Positions 55,689 through 63,938 of a DNA stretch of 64,000 nucleotides are shown piece by piece. A model generated the notes under the pieces. It was not told the origin of the DNA and made no database searches. It saw only the letters and a list, made by a program, of their open reading frames with translations. The position numbers and the translations under genes were made by a program. The stretch's first letter is position 1, and the number at the start of each line of letters is the position of its first letter. Origin of the DNA: Sphingomonas sp. PAMC26645. Lineage in GTDB: Bacteria; Pseudomonadota; Alphaproteobacteria; Sphingomonadales; Sphingomonadaceae. The stretch lies in contig NZ_CP039249.1 of the NCBI RefSeq assembly GCF_004795835.1, positions 2,331,001-2,395,000 on the forward strand, read 5' to 3'.

Positions 55689-57199
55689 GCGCCGAGCCCT
55701 GCCGGTGACGCGCAATGCTGCGCGACGAACGCGGCGTGGTCCTGCATCTGGCCCGCTTCGCGCGCGTTGAGCTTGTCGATCGTGTCCATGAATTCCCCCA
55801 GGTCGCTCGTCGATATCGCGTCGGCCAGCGGGTGGTGGCCCGCCGGCATGATGCCTTGTCCCGCCAGCACCTGAAGCCAGCCAACTTCGGTGAACAGCTC
55901 CTCATGCTCGCGGACGATGTGTCCGTTGCCGCGCCACAGGTCGATCTTCGCGGCGAGCGTGTCGGGGACGGCCATGTCGCGGCACTCGCGCCAGAACGGC
56001 GTGTCGTCGCGCGCCGTCGCCTTGTAGTGGAGGATGATGAAGTCGCGGATGCGTTCGTATTCGAAGTCGCTCTGCCGGTTGAACTCGGTGCGGTCGGCGT
56101 CGGCGATGACGCGGCCAGGCAATAGCTTCAGCAATCGCGAGATCGCCGACTGGATCAGGTGGATGCTGGTGGATTCGAGCGGTTCCATGAACCCCGCGGC
56201 GAGCCCGAGCCCGACGACGTTGCGGTTCCACATCCGCTTGCGGCGGCCGGTGCGGAACGCGATCGTCCGCGGATCGGCCATCGCCGGCGTGTCGAGCCCC
56301 GCCAGCAAGGTCGCGGTCGCCTCGTCCTCGCTCATGTGCGCGCTGGAGAAGACGACGCCGTTGCCCGTGCGGTGCTGCAACGGGATTCGCCACTGCCAGC
56401 CGGCGGGATGCGCGGTCGAGCGCGTGTAGGGCGTGAACTTATTGCTTCGCGCAGACGGCACCGCGATCGCGCGATCACACGGCAGCCAGCGCGTCCAGTC
56501 CTCGTACCCGGTGCCGAGCGCCTCCTCGATCAACAGCCCGCGAAACCCGGTGCAGTCGATATACAGGTCGGCGTCGACGGTGGTGCCGTTCTCCAGCACG
56601 AGGCCGGAGACGTCGCCGCTCTCGCCGTCGCGCGTGACGCGGACGATCTTGCCTTCGATCCGGTTGACGCCGCGCGTTTCCGAATAGCGCCGCAGGTAGC
56701 GCGCGTAGAGCCCCGCATCGAAATGATAGGCGTACGGCATCGACGGCAGCGTCCGCGCGGTACGAGCCGGCCCCCGCTGCATCCGCTCGGCAAGTGCCGC
56801 GTGCGTATTCAGCGAATAGGCGCCGAGCTCGCCGGCCAGCCCGAGCGATCGCGCGCGCAGCCAATATTGGTGGAAGGGCAGCAAGCCGACGTCGCGACCG
56901 ACATCGCCGAACGCGTGCATGTAGCGATGGCCGGGCTTGAACCAGTCGACGAACTCGATGCCGAGCTTGAACGTGCCGCCGGTCGCGCGGAGGAACGCGT
57001 CCTCGTCGAGACCGAGTGCGTCGTTGAACAAATGAATCTGCGGGATCGTCGCCTCGCCCACCCCGACCGTGCCGATCTCGTCGGACTCGATCAGGTCGAT
57101 CTCGTATCCCGTCTCCAGGAACCGAGCGAAGGTCGCCGCTGCCATCCAGCCGGCTGTACCGCCACCGGCGATCACGATACGCAAAGGGTGATTGGCCAT
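55685..57199 (-). CDS. flavin-dependent tryptophan halogenase family protein (halogenase A)
   Basis: A 504-residue member of the tryptophan halogenase family, cytoplasmic. FAD-binding GGGTAGW is at 12-18, GVGEATIP at 46-53, and catalytic Lys78 is in TFKLGI. The WxWxIP signature is at 268-273 (WQWRIP), and Glu342 is in MEPLEST. The start at 57199 (MANHPLRIVIAGGG) puts the FAD motif where the family expects it; the frame is open to 57283, across a strong hairpin, and the longer N-terminus is not family-like. It differs strongly from halogenase B and is therefore not a recent duplicate. It lies between the receptor and alpha-amylase genes. No flavin reductase gene is in the window. Confidence 0.92.
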   Translation of the reverse strand: MANHPLRIVIAGGGTAGWMAAATFARFLETGYEIDLIESDEIGTVGVGEATIPQIHLFNDALGLDEDAFLRATGGTFKLGIEFVDWFKPGHRYMHAFGDVGRDVGLLPFHQYWLRARSLGLAGELGAYSLNTHAALAERMQRGPARTARTLPSMPYAYHFDAGLYARYLRRYSETRGVNRIEGKIVRVTRDGESGDVSGLVLENGTTVDADLYIDCTGFRGLLIEEALGTGYEDWTRWLPCDRAIAVPSARSNKFTPYTRSTAHPAGWQWRIPLQHRTGNGVVFSSAHMSEDEATATLLAGLDTPAMADPRTIAFRTGRRKRMWNRNVVGLGLAAGFMEPLESTSIHLIQSAISRLLKLLPGRVIADADRTEFNRQSDFEYERIRDFIILHYKATARDDTPFWRECRDMAVPDTLAAKIDLWRGNGHIVREHEELFTEVGWLQVLAGQGIMPAGHHPLADAISTSDLGEFMDTIDKLNAREAGQMQDHAAFVAQHCASPAGLGA

Positions 57200-57250
57200 C
57201 GTCCGCGTCCCCGCTTCGAAACCGTCAGGTGCCGCCATCGCGGGGCAAAT

Positions 57251-57274
57251 GCGGGGCGGCGTCAACCGCCCCGC
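57251..57274 (-). terminator. 9-bp GC hairpin between receptor and halogenase A
   Basis: GCGGGGCGG (57251-57259) and CCGCCCCGC (57266-57274) pair perfectly around a six-base loop, nine bases after the receptor stop. In the transcript the hairpin is followed by ATTTG, not a full U-run, so it is better seen as an attenuator or mRNA-stabilising element that lets the receptor be made in excess over the downstream enzymes. Confidence 0.55.
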
Positions 57275-57282
57275 CATCGACA

Positions 57283-60234
57283 TCAGAACTTGTAGGTGAT
57301 GCCGACATAGTAGTCGCGACCATAGCGCTGGTAGTCGATCACCTGGCGCGGGTCGTCGTTCTGGTAGGTCACGAACGGCCGGTCGGTCAGGTTCTTCGCC
57401 TGCGCCAGGATCGCGAAGTTCGCAAGCGGACCGCTCTGGAACTCATAGCCGATCTGCGCATCCAGGATGCCCTCGGACCGTGCCGTGCGATAGGTCGGGT
57501 TGGCCGATAGGCCAGCGACTTCGGCGAGGAAGCTGGAGCGATAGCGATAGTTCGCGCGCGCCTGGAAGCCCCATTTCTCGAAGTAGATCGTGCCGCTGCC
57601 GGTCCACTTGGACAGGCCGGGCAGGGTGATCGCCTCGGTCGGGTTGCTGCCGTACTTGATCGTCGACTGCGTGTAGTTGCCGCTCGCGAAGATGCCGAAG
57701 CCATCGAGCGCCGACGTGATCGCCTTGAACGGCAGCGACACCGTACCTTCGACGCCCAGCACTTCGCCGCGACCGGTGTTGGCGGGCGACGAGACGTTGC
57801 CGATCGTCTGGCCCGCCGCGATCACCTGCGCCTGCTGCGCCGCGGTCAGCGCCGGCAGCAACGCCGAGAAGTCGTAGGGCAGCGAGTTGTTCGGATCGAC
57901 GAAGTCGGTCAGATGCTTGAAATACCCCGACAACGCGACATAGCCGCCCCCGTTGAAATACTTCTCGAACGACAGATCGATGTTGGTCGACTGGTATGGC
58001 TTCAGATTGACGTTGCCACCGGTCGACGTGAACACCGGGAACAGCCCGGCGGGCGTCTGGCCGATGTTGGTCAGGTTGATCGCCACGTCCTGCGTGACAC
58101 GCTCCTGGTCGAGACGCGGACGGACCATCGTCTGCGAGGCGCCGACCTTGACGAAGCCCAGCGGGATCAGTTCGACCGACATCGTCGCCGAGGGCAGGAA
58201 GTTCGTGTATTTCAGCGACTGCTTCACGGGTGCGATCGTCACTGCGCCGCCGACGACGCTGGCGATCTGGCCGGTCGAGCTCTGGTCCGAATGCACCACC
58301 TGCGCACCGATCGATCCCTTGAGCGGCTTGTCGCCGACCAGGCCGTCGATCGTGACCTTGGCATAGCCGGTCCAGACCTTCTCGAGCACGACATTGTCGC
58401 GCACCAGCGCGGACGGACGGCCATCGAACGCCGCGTTGAGCGAGTTGTTGTAGAGATACAGCGGATCGAGCGTCAGCATCTGCGGGATGCCGAGATAATC
58501 GAGCGCCACGTTCTTGCCGAGCAATGCCTCGCTGGGAACGTTGCCGCTCAGTGGCGAGCCACTCGCGACGGTGCAGTTGGTGCCACCGCCGGTCGGGCAG
58601 AGGAAGTACGACGTGTACGCGCTGGTCTTCTTGCGCTGGCTGTAGTTGCCGCCGGCTTCCCAGCCCTTGACGACGCTGTCGGAGAACTCGCCGTTCAGGC
58701 TCGCGCGGAGCGACTTCAGATCATCCTTGAAGCTTGGCCGGTTGAGGAAGCCCGACTGGACGACCTGCTGCGTGCCGTTGTTGCCCCAGCCCTGCGGATC
58801 GGTCAGCTTGAAGATGTTGGTGTTGGTGTAATCGAGCGTCGGCGAGAAGGTGTAGGTGCCGTTGCCGTTCTGCTTGACGGTGACTGTGTCCGCCGCGCCG
58901 CTCTTGGCGAAGCCGGTACCGGTGTTGGTCTCGAGCAGGAAGTCGGTGCGCTTCGCACGGCTCCAGCTCGCATCGACGTTGAGGTGAACCGACTCGGTCA
59001 GCTTGAGGTCGTTGTTCCAGCCGAGCGAGAAATTGTCCGCCTTGCGCTGGTTATAGTCGTTACGCTGCACCGCGAAGACGTTGCCGAACGTCGCGCTGGT
59101 CGCGAAGCCGTCGGCAATTGTCACGCCGGTAGCGGTCGTTCCGCCAGGCGAGGTCGGTGTCGTCAACTGACCAGCCAGCGGGAACTCGATGCCGCGCAGG
59201 ATCTGCGTTTCCTCGAAGTGCGAATACAGCGCATCGAACGTCGAATGGAAGCTGTCGGACGGCTGCCACTCGATCGTGGCGACGCCGCCATAGCGCTTCA
59301 GCCCGTTCGACTGGACGTACGGCTTGGCGCCGTTGAGCAGGAACGGGCTGGTCGCGGTGCCGGCGCCGCTATAGCCCCACGCGTTGTAGCGCTCGTCCTG
59401 CGACGGCGTCTGCGTCGCCGACACGCCGATCGCGATGCCGAGCGTGTCGTTGGCGAACTTGTCGACATAGGTCGCCGACGCGCGATAGCCGTAGCGATCG
59501 CCATCCGGGTTGAGCTTGTCGATGCCGTTCATCTGCGCCCGCGCGCTGACCGCGATGATGCGGTGCGCCTGGTCGAGCGGACGCAGCATGCGCAGGTCGA
59601 CCGTACCGGCGACGCCTGCGGCGATCAGCGACGCGTCGGCCGACTTGTAGACGTTGACGGTCTTGAAGAATTCCGACGGGTACTGGTCGAACTCGACGCC
59701 GCGGTTGTCGCCGGTCGTCACCTGTTCGCGGCCGTTGAGCAGCGTGGTCGAGAAATCGGGGCCGAGGCCGCGGATCGACAGGCGCTGGTCGCGGCCTTCG
59801 AGACGCTGCGCGGTCACGCCGGGCAGGCGAGCGAGCGAGTCCGCGATCGACACGTCGGGCAGCTTGCCGACGTCTTCGGCCGAGATCGAATCGACGATCA
59901 GGACCGACTGGCGCTTGATCTTCGCGGAGGATTCCAGGCCGGCGCGGATACCGGTGACGACGATCTCGTCACCGCCAGCGGCATCGGCCTGGGCTGTGGT
60001 TGGCACGGCATCGGCGGGCTGAGGCGTCGGCGCGGCGACGGTCGGGACCGCGTCGATCTGCGCTGGTGCAGTCGGATTGGCATTTGCCGTGCCCGGCGTC
60101 GCTTGCGCGAACACAGCCTGACCCGGCAGCATCAGAGCAGCGGCAAGCGCGGTCGCGCTGACTTGCAGTGCGAGGCGGCTATGCGCGGAAATGCCGGACG
60201 CGACGCGCAGGCGGCACGGAATAGACTGGCTCAT
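57283..60234 (-). CDS. TonB-dependent receptor of the maltodextrin locus
   Basis: An outer-membrane receptor of 983 residues, first gene of the leftward maltodextrin operon. AAGGGG lies before the ATG. A signal peptide (LAAALMLPGQAVFAQ) is followed by a Pro/Ala-rich spacer, then GGDEIVVTGIRAGLESS and the plug, with DQRLSIRGLGPDFSTTLLNGRE and FFKTVNVYKSADASLIAAGVAGTVD. The barrel ends in GITYKF. This form resembles the Caulobacter maltodextrin receptor group (MalA-like), which works without a SusD partner; none is seen here. The gene order with GH13, GH31, LacI and MFS genes supports maltodextrin as ligand. Confidence 0.93.
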   Translation of the reverse strand: MSQSIPCRLRVASGISAHSRLALQVSATALAAALMLPGQAVFAQATPGTANANPTAPAQIDAVPTVAAPTPQPADAVPTTAQADAAGGDEIVVTGIRAGLESSAKIKRQSVLIVDSISAEDVGKLPDVSIADSLARLPGVTAQRLEGRDQRLSIRGLGPDFSTTLLNGREQVTTGDNRGVEFDQYPSEFFKTVNVYKSADASLIAAGVAGTVDLRMLRPLDQAHRIIAVSARAQMNGIDKLNPDGDRYGYRASATYVDKFANDTLGIAIGVSATQTPSQDERYNAWGYSGAGTATSPFLLNGAKPYVQSNGLKRYGGVATIEWQPSDSFHSTFDALYSHFEETQILRGIEFPLAGQLTTPTSPGGTTATGVTIADGFATSATFGNVFAVQRNDYNQRKADNFSLGWNNDLKLTESVHLNVDASWSRAKRTDFLLETNTGTGFAKSGAADTVTVKQNGNGTYTFSPTLDYTNTNIFKLTDPQGWGNNGTQQVVQSGFLNRPSFKDDLKSLRASLNGEFSDSVVKGWEAGGNYSQRKKTSAYTSYFLCPTGGGTNCTVASGSPLSGNVPSEALLGKNVALDYLGIPQMLTLDPLYLYNNSLNAAFDGRPSALVRDNVVLEKVWTGYAKVTIDGLVGDKPLKGSIGAQVVHSDQSSTGQIASVVGGAVTIAPVKQSLKYTNFLPSATMSVELIPLGFVKVGASQTMVRPRLDQERVTQDVAINLTNIGQTPAGLFPVFTSTGGNVNLKPYQSTNIDLSFEKYFNGGGYVALSGYFKHLTDFVDPNNSLPYDFSALLPALTAAQQAQVIAAGQTIGNVSSPANTGRGEVLGVEGTVSLPFKAITSALDGFGIFASGNYTQSTIKYGSNPTEAITLPGLSKWTGSGTIYFEKWGFQARANYRYRSSFLAEVAGLSANPTYRTARSEGILDAQIGYEFQSGPLANFAILAQAKNLTDRPFVTYQNDDPRQVIDYQRYGRDYYVGITYKF

Positions 60235-60363
60235 GAAATCCCCTTCAGGCGAGATTAATCCCGCGCATCCTCAATTGCTTGTTTTGGTATCCCCGACGTC
60301 GTGCTGACGCGTCGGGTGTCGCAACACGGCTATATTTCGGGTGGAGGCGTTGCAAAAGGGACG

Positions 60364-60377
60364 GGCATACGTATTCA
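60364..60377. promoter_or_regulatory. candidate LacI-family operator, receptor/LacI region
   Basis: GGCATACGTATTCA contains the perfect palindrome ATACGTAT (60367-60374), with the central CpG typical of LacI-family operators. It lies between the divergent receptor and LacI genes, and a related site occurs upstream of the MFS gene. Confidence 0.5.
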
Positions 60378-60446
60378 CTGTTTCATGCAAACCGTGTCTC
60401 TTCAGGACCACGCCCGCCCACAGTGGCGCGGGCAAGGGCGCTGACG

Positions 60447-61535
60447 ATGGGTCGCCGCCCGACATCGTTCGACATCGCGCAACTGGCCGGCGTGTCGCAG
60501 CCGACGGTGTCGCGGGCGTTGCGCGGATCGAAGTCGGTCAACGCGCAGACCCGCCAGCGGATCGAGGCGATCGCGCGCAGCCTGCACTACGCGGTCGACA
60601 AGCACGCCTCGTCGCTACGAAGCCAGTCGGCGAACACACTGGCGCTGCTGTTCTTCGAGGAGCCGGCCGAGGACGAGTCGACGATCAACCCGTTCTTCCT
60701 GTCGATGCTGGGCTCGATCACGCACGCTTGTGCCCGCGCCGGCTACGACCTGCTGATCTCGTTCCAGCAATTGTCGGGCGACTGGCACGTCGATTACCAG
60801 GACAGCCGCAAGGCCGACGGCATCATCCTGCTCGGCTACGGCGATTACGAAGCCTACCGGGCGCGTCTCGATCACCTGACCGAACAGGGTACCAAGGTGG
60901 TGCGCTGGGGCGCGGTCGGGACCGGGCCCGCCGGGATCACGGTCGGCTCGGACAACCGCGGCGGCGGCGAGGCGGCCACCGCGCACCTGATTGCGCGCGG
61001 CCGACGGCGGATCGCGTTCCTGGGCGCCGCGGACGGGCGGTATCCCGAACTGGAGGACCGGTATCGGGGATATCTCGACGCGTTGGCGGCTGCGGGGCTG
61101 ACGGCGGACGCCGCATTGCAGGTCGATGCAATCACCACCGAAGACGCCGGACAGGACGCGATCGCCGAACTCGCGCGCCGCGGCGCCGACTATGACGCCA
61201 TTTTCGCGGCTAGCGACAGCATCGCGATCGGCGCGATGCGCGCGCTGGCGGCCGCAGGGCGACCGATCCCGGACGACGTCGCGATCGTCGGCTTCGACGA
61301 TATCGCCTCGGCGCAACTCACCAACCCGCCGCTGACGACCGTGACGCAGGACGCGCGCCGGGCAGGGGAGGCGCTGGTACGGACGTTGCTGGCGAAACTG
61401 CGCGGCGAAGTGTCCGACGACTCGCCCTTGCCGACCCGACTGGTGATCCGCGCGAGCAGCGGGGCATGGCCCAGCACGATCCTCCCCCGCCAGGGGGAGG
61501 TGGCAGGCGTCAGCCTGACGGAGGGGGCGGCATGA
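60447..61535 (+). CDS. LacI-family transcriptional repressor of the maltodextrin locus
   Basis: A repressor of 362 residues. The N-terminal helix-turn-helix (SFDIAQLAGVSQPTVSRALRG, read in two parts: DIAQLAGVSQ, PTVSRALRG) is followed by the hinge helix (DKHASSLRSQSANTLA) and a periplasmic-binding-protein-like sugar-binding core to about residue 340. ATG 60447 puts the HTH at residues ~7-26, as in the family; the upstream open frame to 60279 is noncoding. The last ~20 residues come from an inverted-repeat element (see 61478-61605). It should repress both divergent operons in the absence of a maltose-type sugar. Confidence 0.92.
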   Translation: MGRRPTSFDIAQLAGVSQPTVSRALRGSKSVNAQTRQRIEAIARSLHYAVDKHASSLRSQSANTLALLFFEEPAEDESTINPFFLSMLGSITHACARAGYDLLISFQQLSGDWHVDYQDSRKADGIILLGYGDYEAYRARLDHLTEQGTKVVRWGAVGTGPAGITVGSDNRGGGEAATAHLIARGRRRIAFLGAADGRYPELEDRYRGYLDALAAAGLTADAALQVDAITTEDAGQDAIAELARRGADYDAIFAASDSIAIGAMRALAAAGRPIPDDVAIVGFDDIASAQLTNPPLTTVTQDARRAGEALVRTLLAKLRGEVSDDSPLPTRLVIRASSGAWPSTILPRQGEVAGVSLTEGAA

Positions 61536-61605
61536 GCAACCGCTGTTGCGCAACCTCCCCCTCCGTCACCTGCGGCGCCACCTCCCCCTGGCGGGGGAGG
61601 ATCGC
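61478..61605. repeat. long inverted repeat (REP-like pair) between convergent genes
   Basis: Two copies of a GC-rich repeat face each other. The left copy starts CGATCCTCCCCC at 61478 and ends GACGGAGGGGG near 61527. The right copy, inverted, spans about 61553-61605. About 28 bases at the outer ends are identical, the middle differs, and the inner GACGGAGGGGG is again shared. The element forms a large hairpin, serves as a likely two-way terminator for the LacI and DUF6445 genes and encodes the LacI C-terminus. Similar CCTCCCCCGCCAGGGGGAGG repeats are common in sphingomonads. Confidence 0.8.
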
Positions 61606-61621
61606 GTGTAAGGGCGGCCGC

Positions 61622-62302
61622 TCAGTCGTCGAACAGGAACAGATTGAGCGTCAGCCGCCCGGACAGCGGCTCCGAACTCAGCACCACCTCAGGCGGCAGA
61701 TACGCACAGTGCAGCGTATTTCCCGCATAGATCAGCGCGCGGTTGAAGCGCGCCGGCTGGACCGCGATGCGTTCGTACAATGCCGTGTCGCCGGCGATGT
61801 AGGACGCCTCGGGCATGCCGTGCGCCTGCACGCCCGCCTCCAGCTCTGCCCTGAACCGATCGAGCCGCGACGCATCGACGGTCTCGAACGCCGTCGATCG
61901 CTGGCGGTAGAACGCAGTGCCGCCCTGTTCGCCATGGCCGAGGAATAGCAGCACGGCGATCCGCCCCCGCTCGACGCCGTCGAAATGCGGCAATCGCTGG
62001 ATCGGCGCAAGATCGCCAGGCGCCGTGGTAACGAGCGAATAATAGGCTTCGGATACCGCCAGCGCCGGATCGAGCTCAAAATGCTCCGCCAACAATGGCG
62101 CGATCCGGCGTCGCATCGTCTCGGCGAGGCGCGGCGGCACCTCGGCGCGGACGCCGGGATAATGCGGGCCGATCGGTGCCATCCGCAGGCTCGCCGCATC
62201 CTCGCGCAGTGCGTCCGGGTCGGGCCAGAAATCATCGATCACGATCAGCGGGCGCTGTTCCTCCCCCTGGAGGTGAAGCGTGGTTTTCGGCGTTTGGGTC
62301 AT
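61622..62302 (-). CDS. DUF6445 protein, 2OG-Fe(II) oxygenase-like
   Basis: A cytoplasmic protein of 226 residues that appears to belong to the DUF6445 group. IVIDDFWPDPDALRE begins the domain. RLPHFDGVERGRIAVLLFLG has the His-x-Asp pair of 2-oxoglutarate/Fe(II) oxygenases, and a distal histidine and arginine lie in NTLHCAYLPPE and LSGRLTLNLFLFDD. The start at 62302 follows AAGG; longer frames exist to 62392. It diverges from the MFS gene. Such proteins accompany halogenase-receptor loci in related bacteria, as far as I recall. Oxygenase activity is inferred from the motif only. Confidence 0.75.
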   Translation of the reverse strand: MTQTPKTTLHLQGEEQRPLIVIDDFWPDPDALREDAASLRMAPIGPHYPGVRAEVPPRLAETMRRRIAPLLAEHFELDPALAVSEAYYSLVTTAPGDLAPIQRLPHFDGVERGRIAVLLFLGHGEQGGTAFYRQRSTAFETVDASRLDRFRAELEAGVQAHGMPEASYIAGDTALYERIAVQPARFNRALIYAGNTLHCAYLPPEVVLSSEPLSGRLTLNLFLFDD

Positions 62303-62344
62303 ACCGGCCTTCATGCGGTGTGGCGGCGCGGCGGGGCAAGGTAT

Positions 62345-62358
62345 TCGTATGCATAGTT
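62345..62358. promoter_or_regulatory. candidate LacI-family operator, DUF6445/MFS region
   Basis: The minus strand reads GCATACGAATAC, matching 10 of 12 bases of GCATACGTATTC from the receptor/LacI region. It lies between divergent DUF6445 and MFS start codons. Confidence 0.42.
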
Positions 62359-62438
62359 GTTTTGCCGGTCGCTTGGGGTCAAGCCGGTCCATCAGATCGC
62401 CACGCAGACAAGTGGCGACCGATCAGGAGAGCCGCGTT

Positions 62439-63938
62439 TTGACCGAGAAACCAGTCCAGGGCTTTGCCGGCCTGTGGAACATCAGCTTCGGCTTTTTCGG
62501 GATCCAGATCGGCTTCGCGCTACAGAACGCCAATATGAGCCGGATCTTCCAGACGCTTGGCGGATCGCTCGACGATCTCTCCTATCTATGGGTCGCGGCA
62601 CCGCTGACCGGTCTGCTCGTCCAGCCGATCATCGGCCACTACAGCGATCGCACCTGGACACGTTTCGGCCGCCGCCGTCCGTATTTCTTCGCCGGTGCCG
62701 TCCTCGCAGCGCTCGCGCTGTTCGTGATGCCCGAGGCGAAGATGCTGTGGCTCGCCGCGCTGACGCTGTGGGTGCTCGACGCCTCGGTCAACGTGTCGAT
62801 GGAGCCGTTCCGCGCGTTCGTCGGCGACATGCTGCGCAAGGACCAGCACACTGCGGGCTATGCGCTCCAGACCGCGTTCATCGGCACGGGCGCAGTCGTC
62901 GGCTCGATCTTTCCGTTCGCGCTCGCGCATCTCGGCGTGTCGGGCGATGCGCTGGCGGGTGTTCCCGACACCGTGCGCTACAGCTTCTGGTTCGGCGGCG
63001 CGGCATTGCTGCTCGCAGTCCTGTGGACGGTCGGCAACACGCGCGAATACAGCCCCGAACAGATGGCATCGTTCGCTGAATCCGACCGTGACGAGGCGCA
63101 CAGCGTTCCGGTCCGCGCGCTTGCCAGTCGCGGCTTCGCGACCAGCATCGCCTGGATCGTCGCCGGCATAGCGGTCGTGGTCGCGGTGCCCGAACTGGCG
63201 TTGCAGAAAGAAGTGTACCTGCTCGGCGGCCTGCTCGTAGCCTATGGCGGCGCCAGCCTCGCGGCCATACTCCTCGCGCGTGGCGGCAATGTCGACAACG
63301 CGCTGAGCCAGATCGTCGGCGACTTTGCCGCGATGCCCAGCGTCATGAAGCGCCTGGCGCTCGTCCAGTTCTTCAGCTGGTCCGCGCTGTTCATCATGTG
63401 GATCTTCACCACGCCCGTCGTCGCCCAGTACATGTACGGGTCGAGCGACGCGACGAGCGCCGCCTACAATGCGGGCAGCGATTGGGTCGGTGTGCTGTTC
63501 GCAGTCTACAATGCCGTCGCCGCGCTGGTCGCGTTACTGATACTGCCGCGGTTGGCCAGACGGATCGGCCGGGTCAAAACGCATATCGCCTGCCTGCTGT
63601 GCGGTGCCGCGGGGTTTGCGAGCTTCCTCGTGGTGCGCGATCCGACGATGCTGATCGTCAGCGAAGTCGGCGTCGGGATTGCCTGGGCGTCGATCCTCGC
63701 CATGCCCTACGCGATCCTCGCCTCCAGCCTGCCGCAAGCCAAGCTCGGTATCTACATGGGGTTGTTCAACATCTTCATCGTTCTTCCGCAGCTGCTGGTT
63801 GCCACGCTGATGGGATCGGTGCTGAAGGCATTCTTCCCGACCGAACCGATCTGGACGATGGCATTCGCCGCCATCGTGATGATTCTCGCAGCCCTCGCGA
63901 TGCTGCGCGTCCCCGAGATTCCCGATAAGTTCTCCTGA
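62439..63938 (+). CDS. MFS sugar (maltose-type) transporter
   Basis: An inner-membrane carrier of 499 residues with about 12 hydrophobic segments. It belongs to the MFS group that includes maltose/sucrose carriers (SLC45-like): GLWNISFGFFGIQIGFALQNANMSRIFQ at the start (split: GLWNISFGFFG, GFALQNANMSRIFQ), the loop motif GHYSDRTWTRFGRRRPYF and PFRAFVGDMLRK. The start is taken as TTG 62439, with AGGAGA nine bases upstream; the longer frame to 62280 crosses the divergent promoter region. It would move maltose or small maltodextrins from periplasm to cytoplasm for the GH13 alpha-glucosidase. Confidence 0.92.
   Translation: MTEKPVQGFAGLWNISFGFFGIQIGFALQNANMSRIFQTLGGSLDDLSYLWVAAPLTGLLVQPIIGHYSDRTWTRFGRRRPYFFAGAVLAALALFVMPEAKMLWLAALTLWVLDASVNVSMEPFRAFVGDMLRKDQHTAGYALQTAFIGTGAVVGSIFPFALAHLGVSGDALAGVPDTVRYSFWFGGAALLLAVLWTVGNTREYSPEQMASFAESDRDEAHSVPVRALASRGFATSIAWIVAGIAVVVAVPELALQKEVYLLGGLLVAYGGASLAAILLARGGNVDNALSQIVGDFAAMPSVMKRLALVQFFSWSALFIMWIFTTPVVAQYMYGSSDATSAAYNAGSDWVGVLFAVYNAVAALVALLILPRLARRIGRVKTHIACLLCGAAGFASFLVVRDPTMLIVSEVGVGIAWASILAMPYAILASSLPQAKLGIYMGLFNIFIVLPQLLVATLMGSVLKAFFPTEPIWTMAFAAIVMILAALAMLRVPEIPDKFS

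Noticed and set aside
57913..60258. 781-codon open frame opposite the maltodextrin receptor
   Set aside because: Antisense shadow of a secure receptor gene with no recognisable domain. The same applies to the long frames at 24150-25874, 32057-33997 and 36166-37956.
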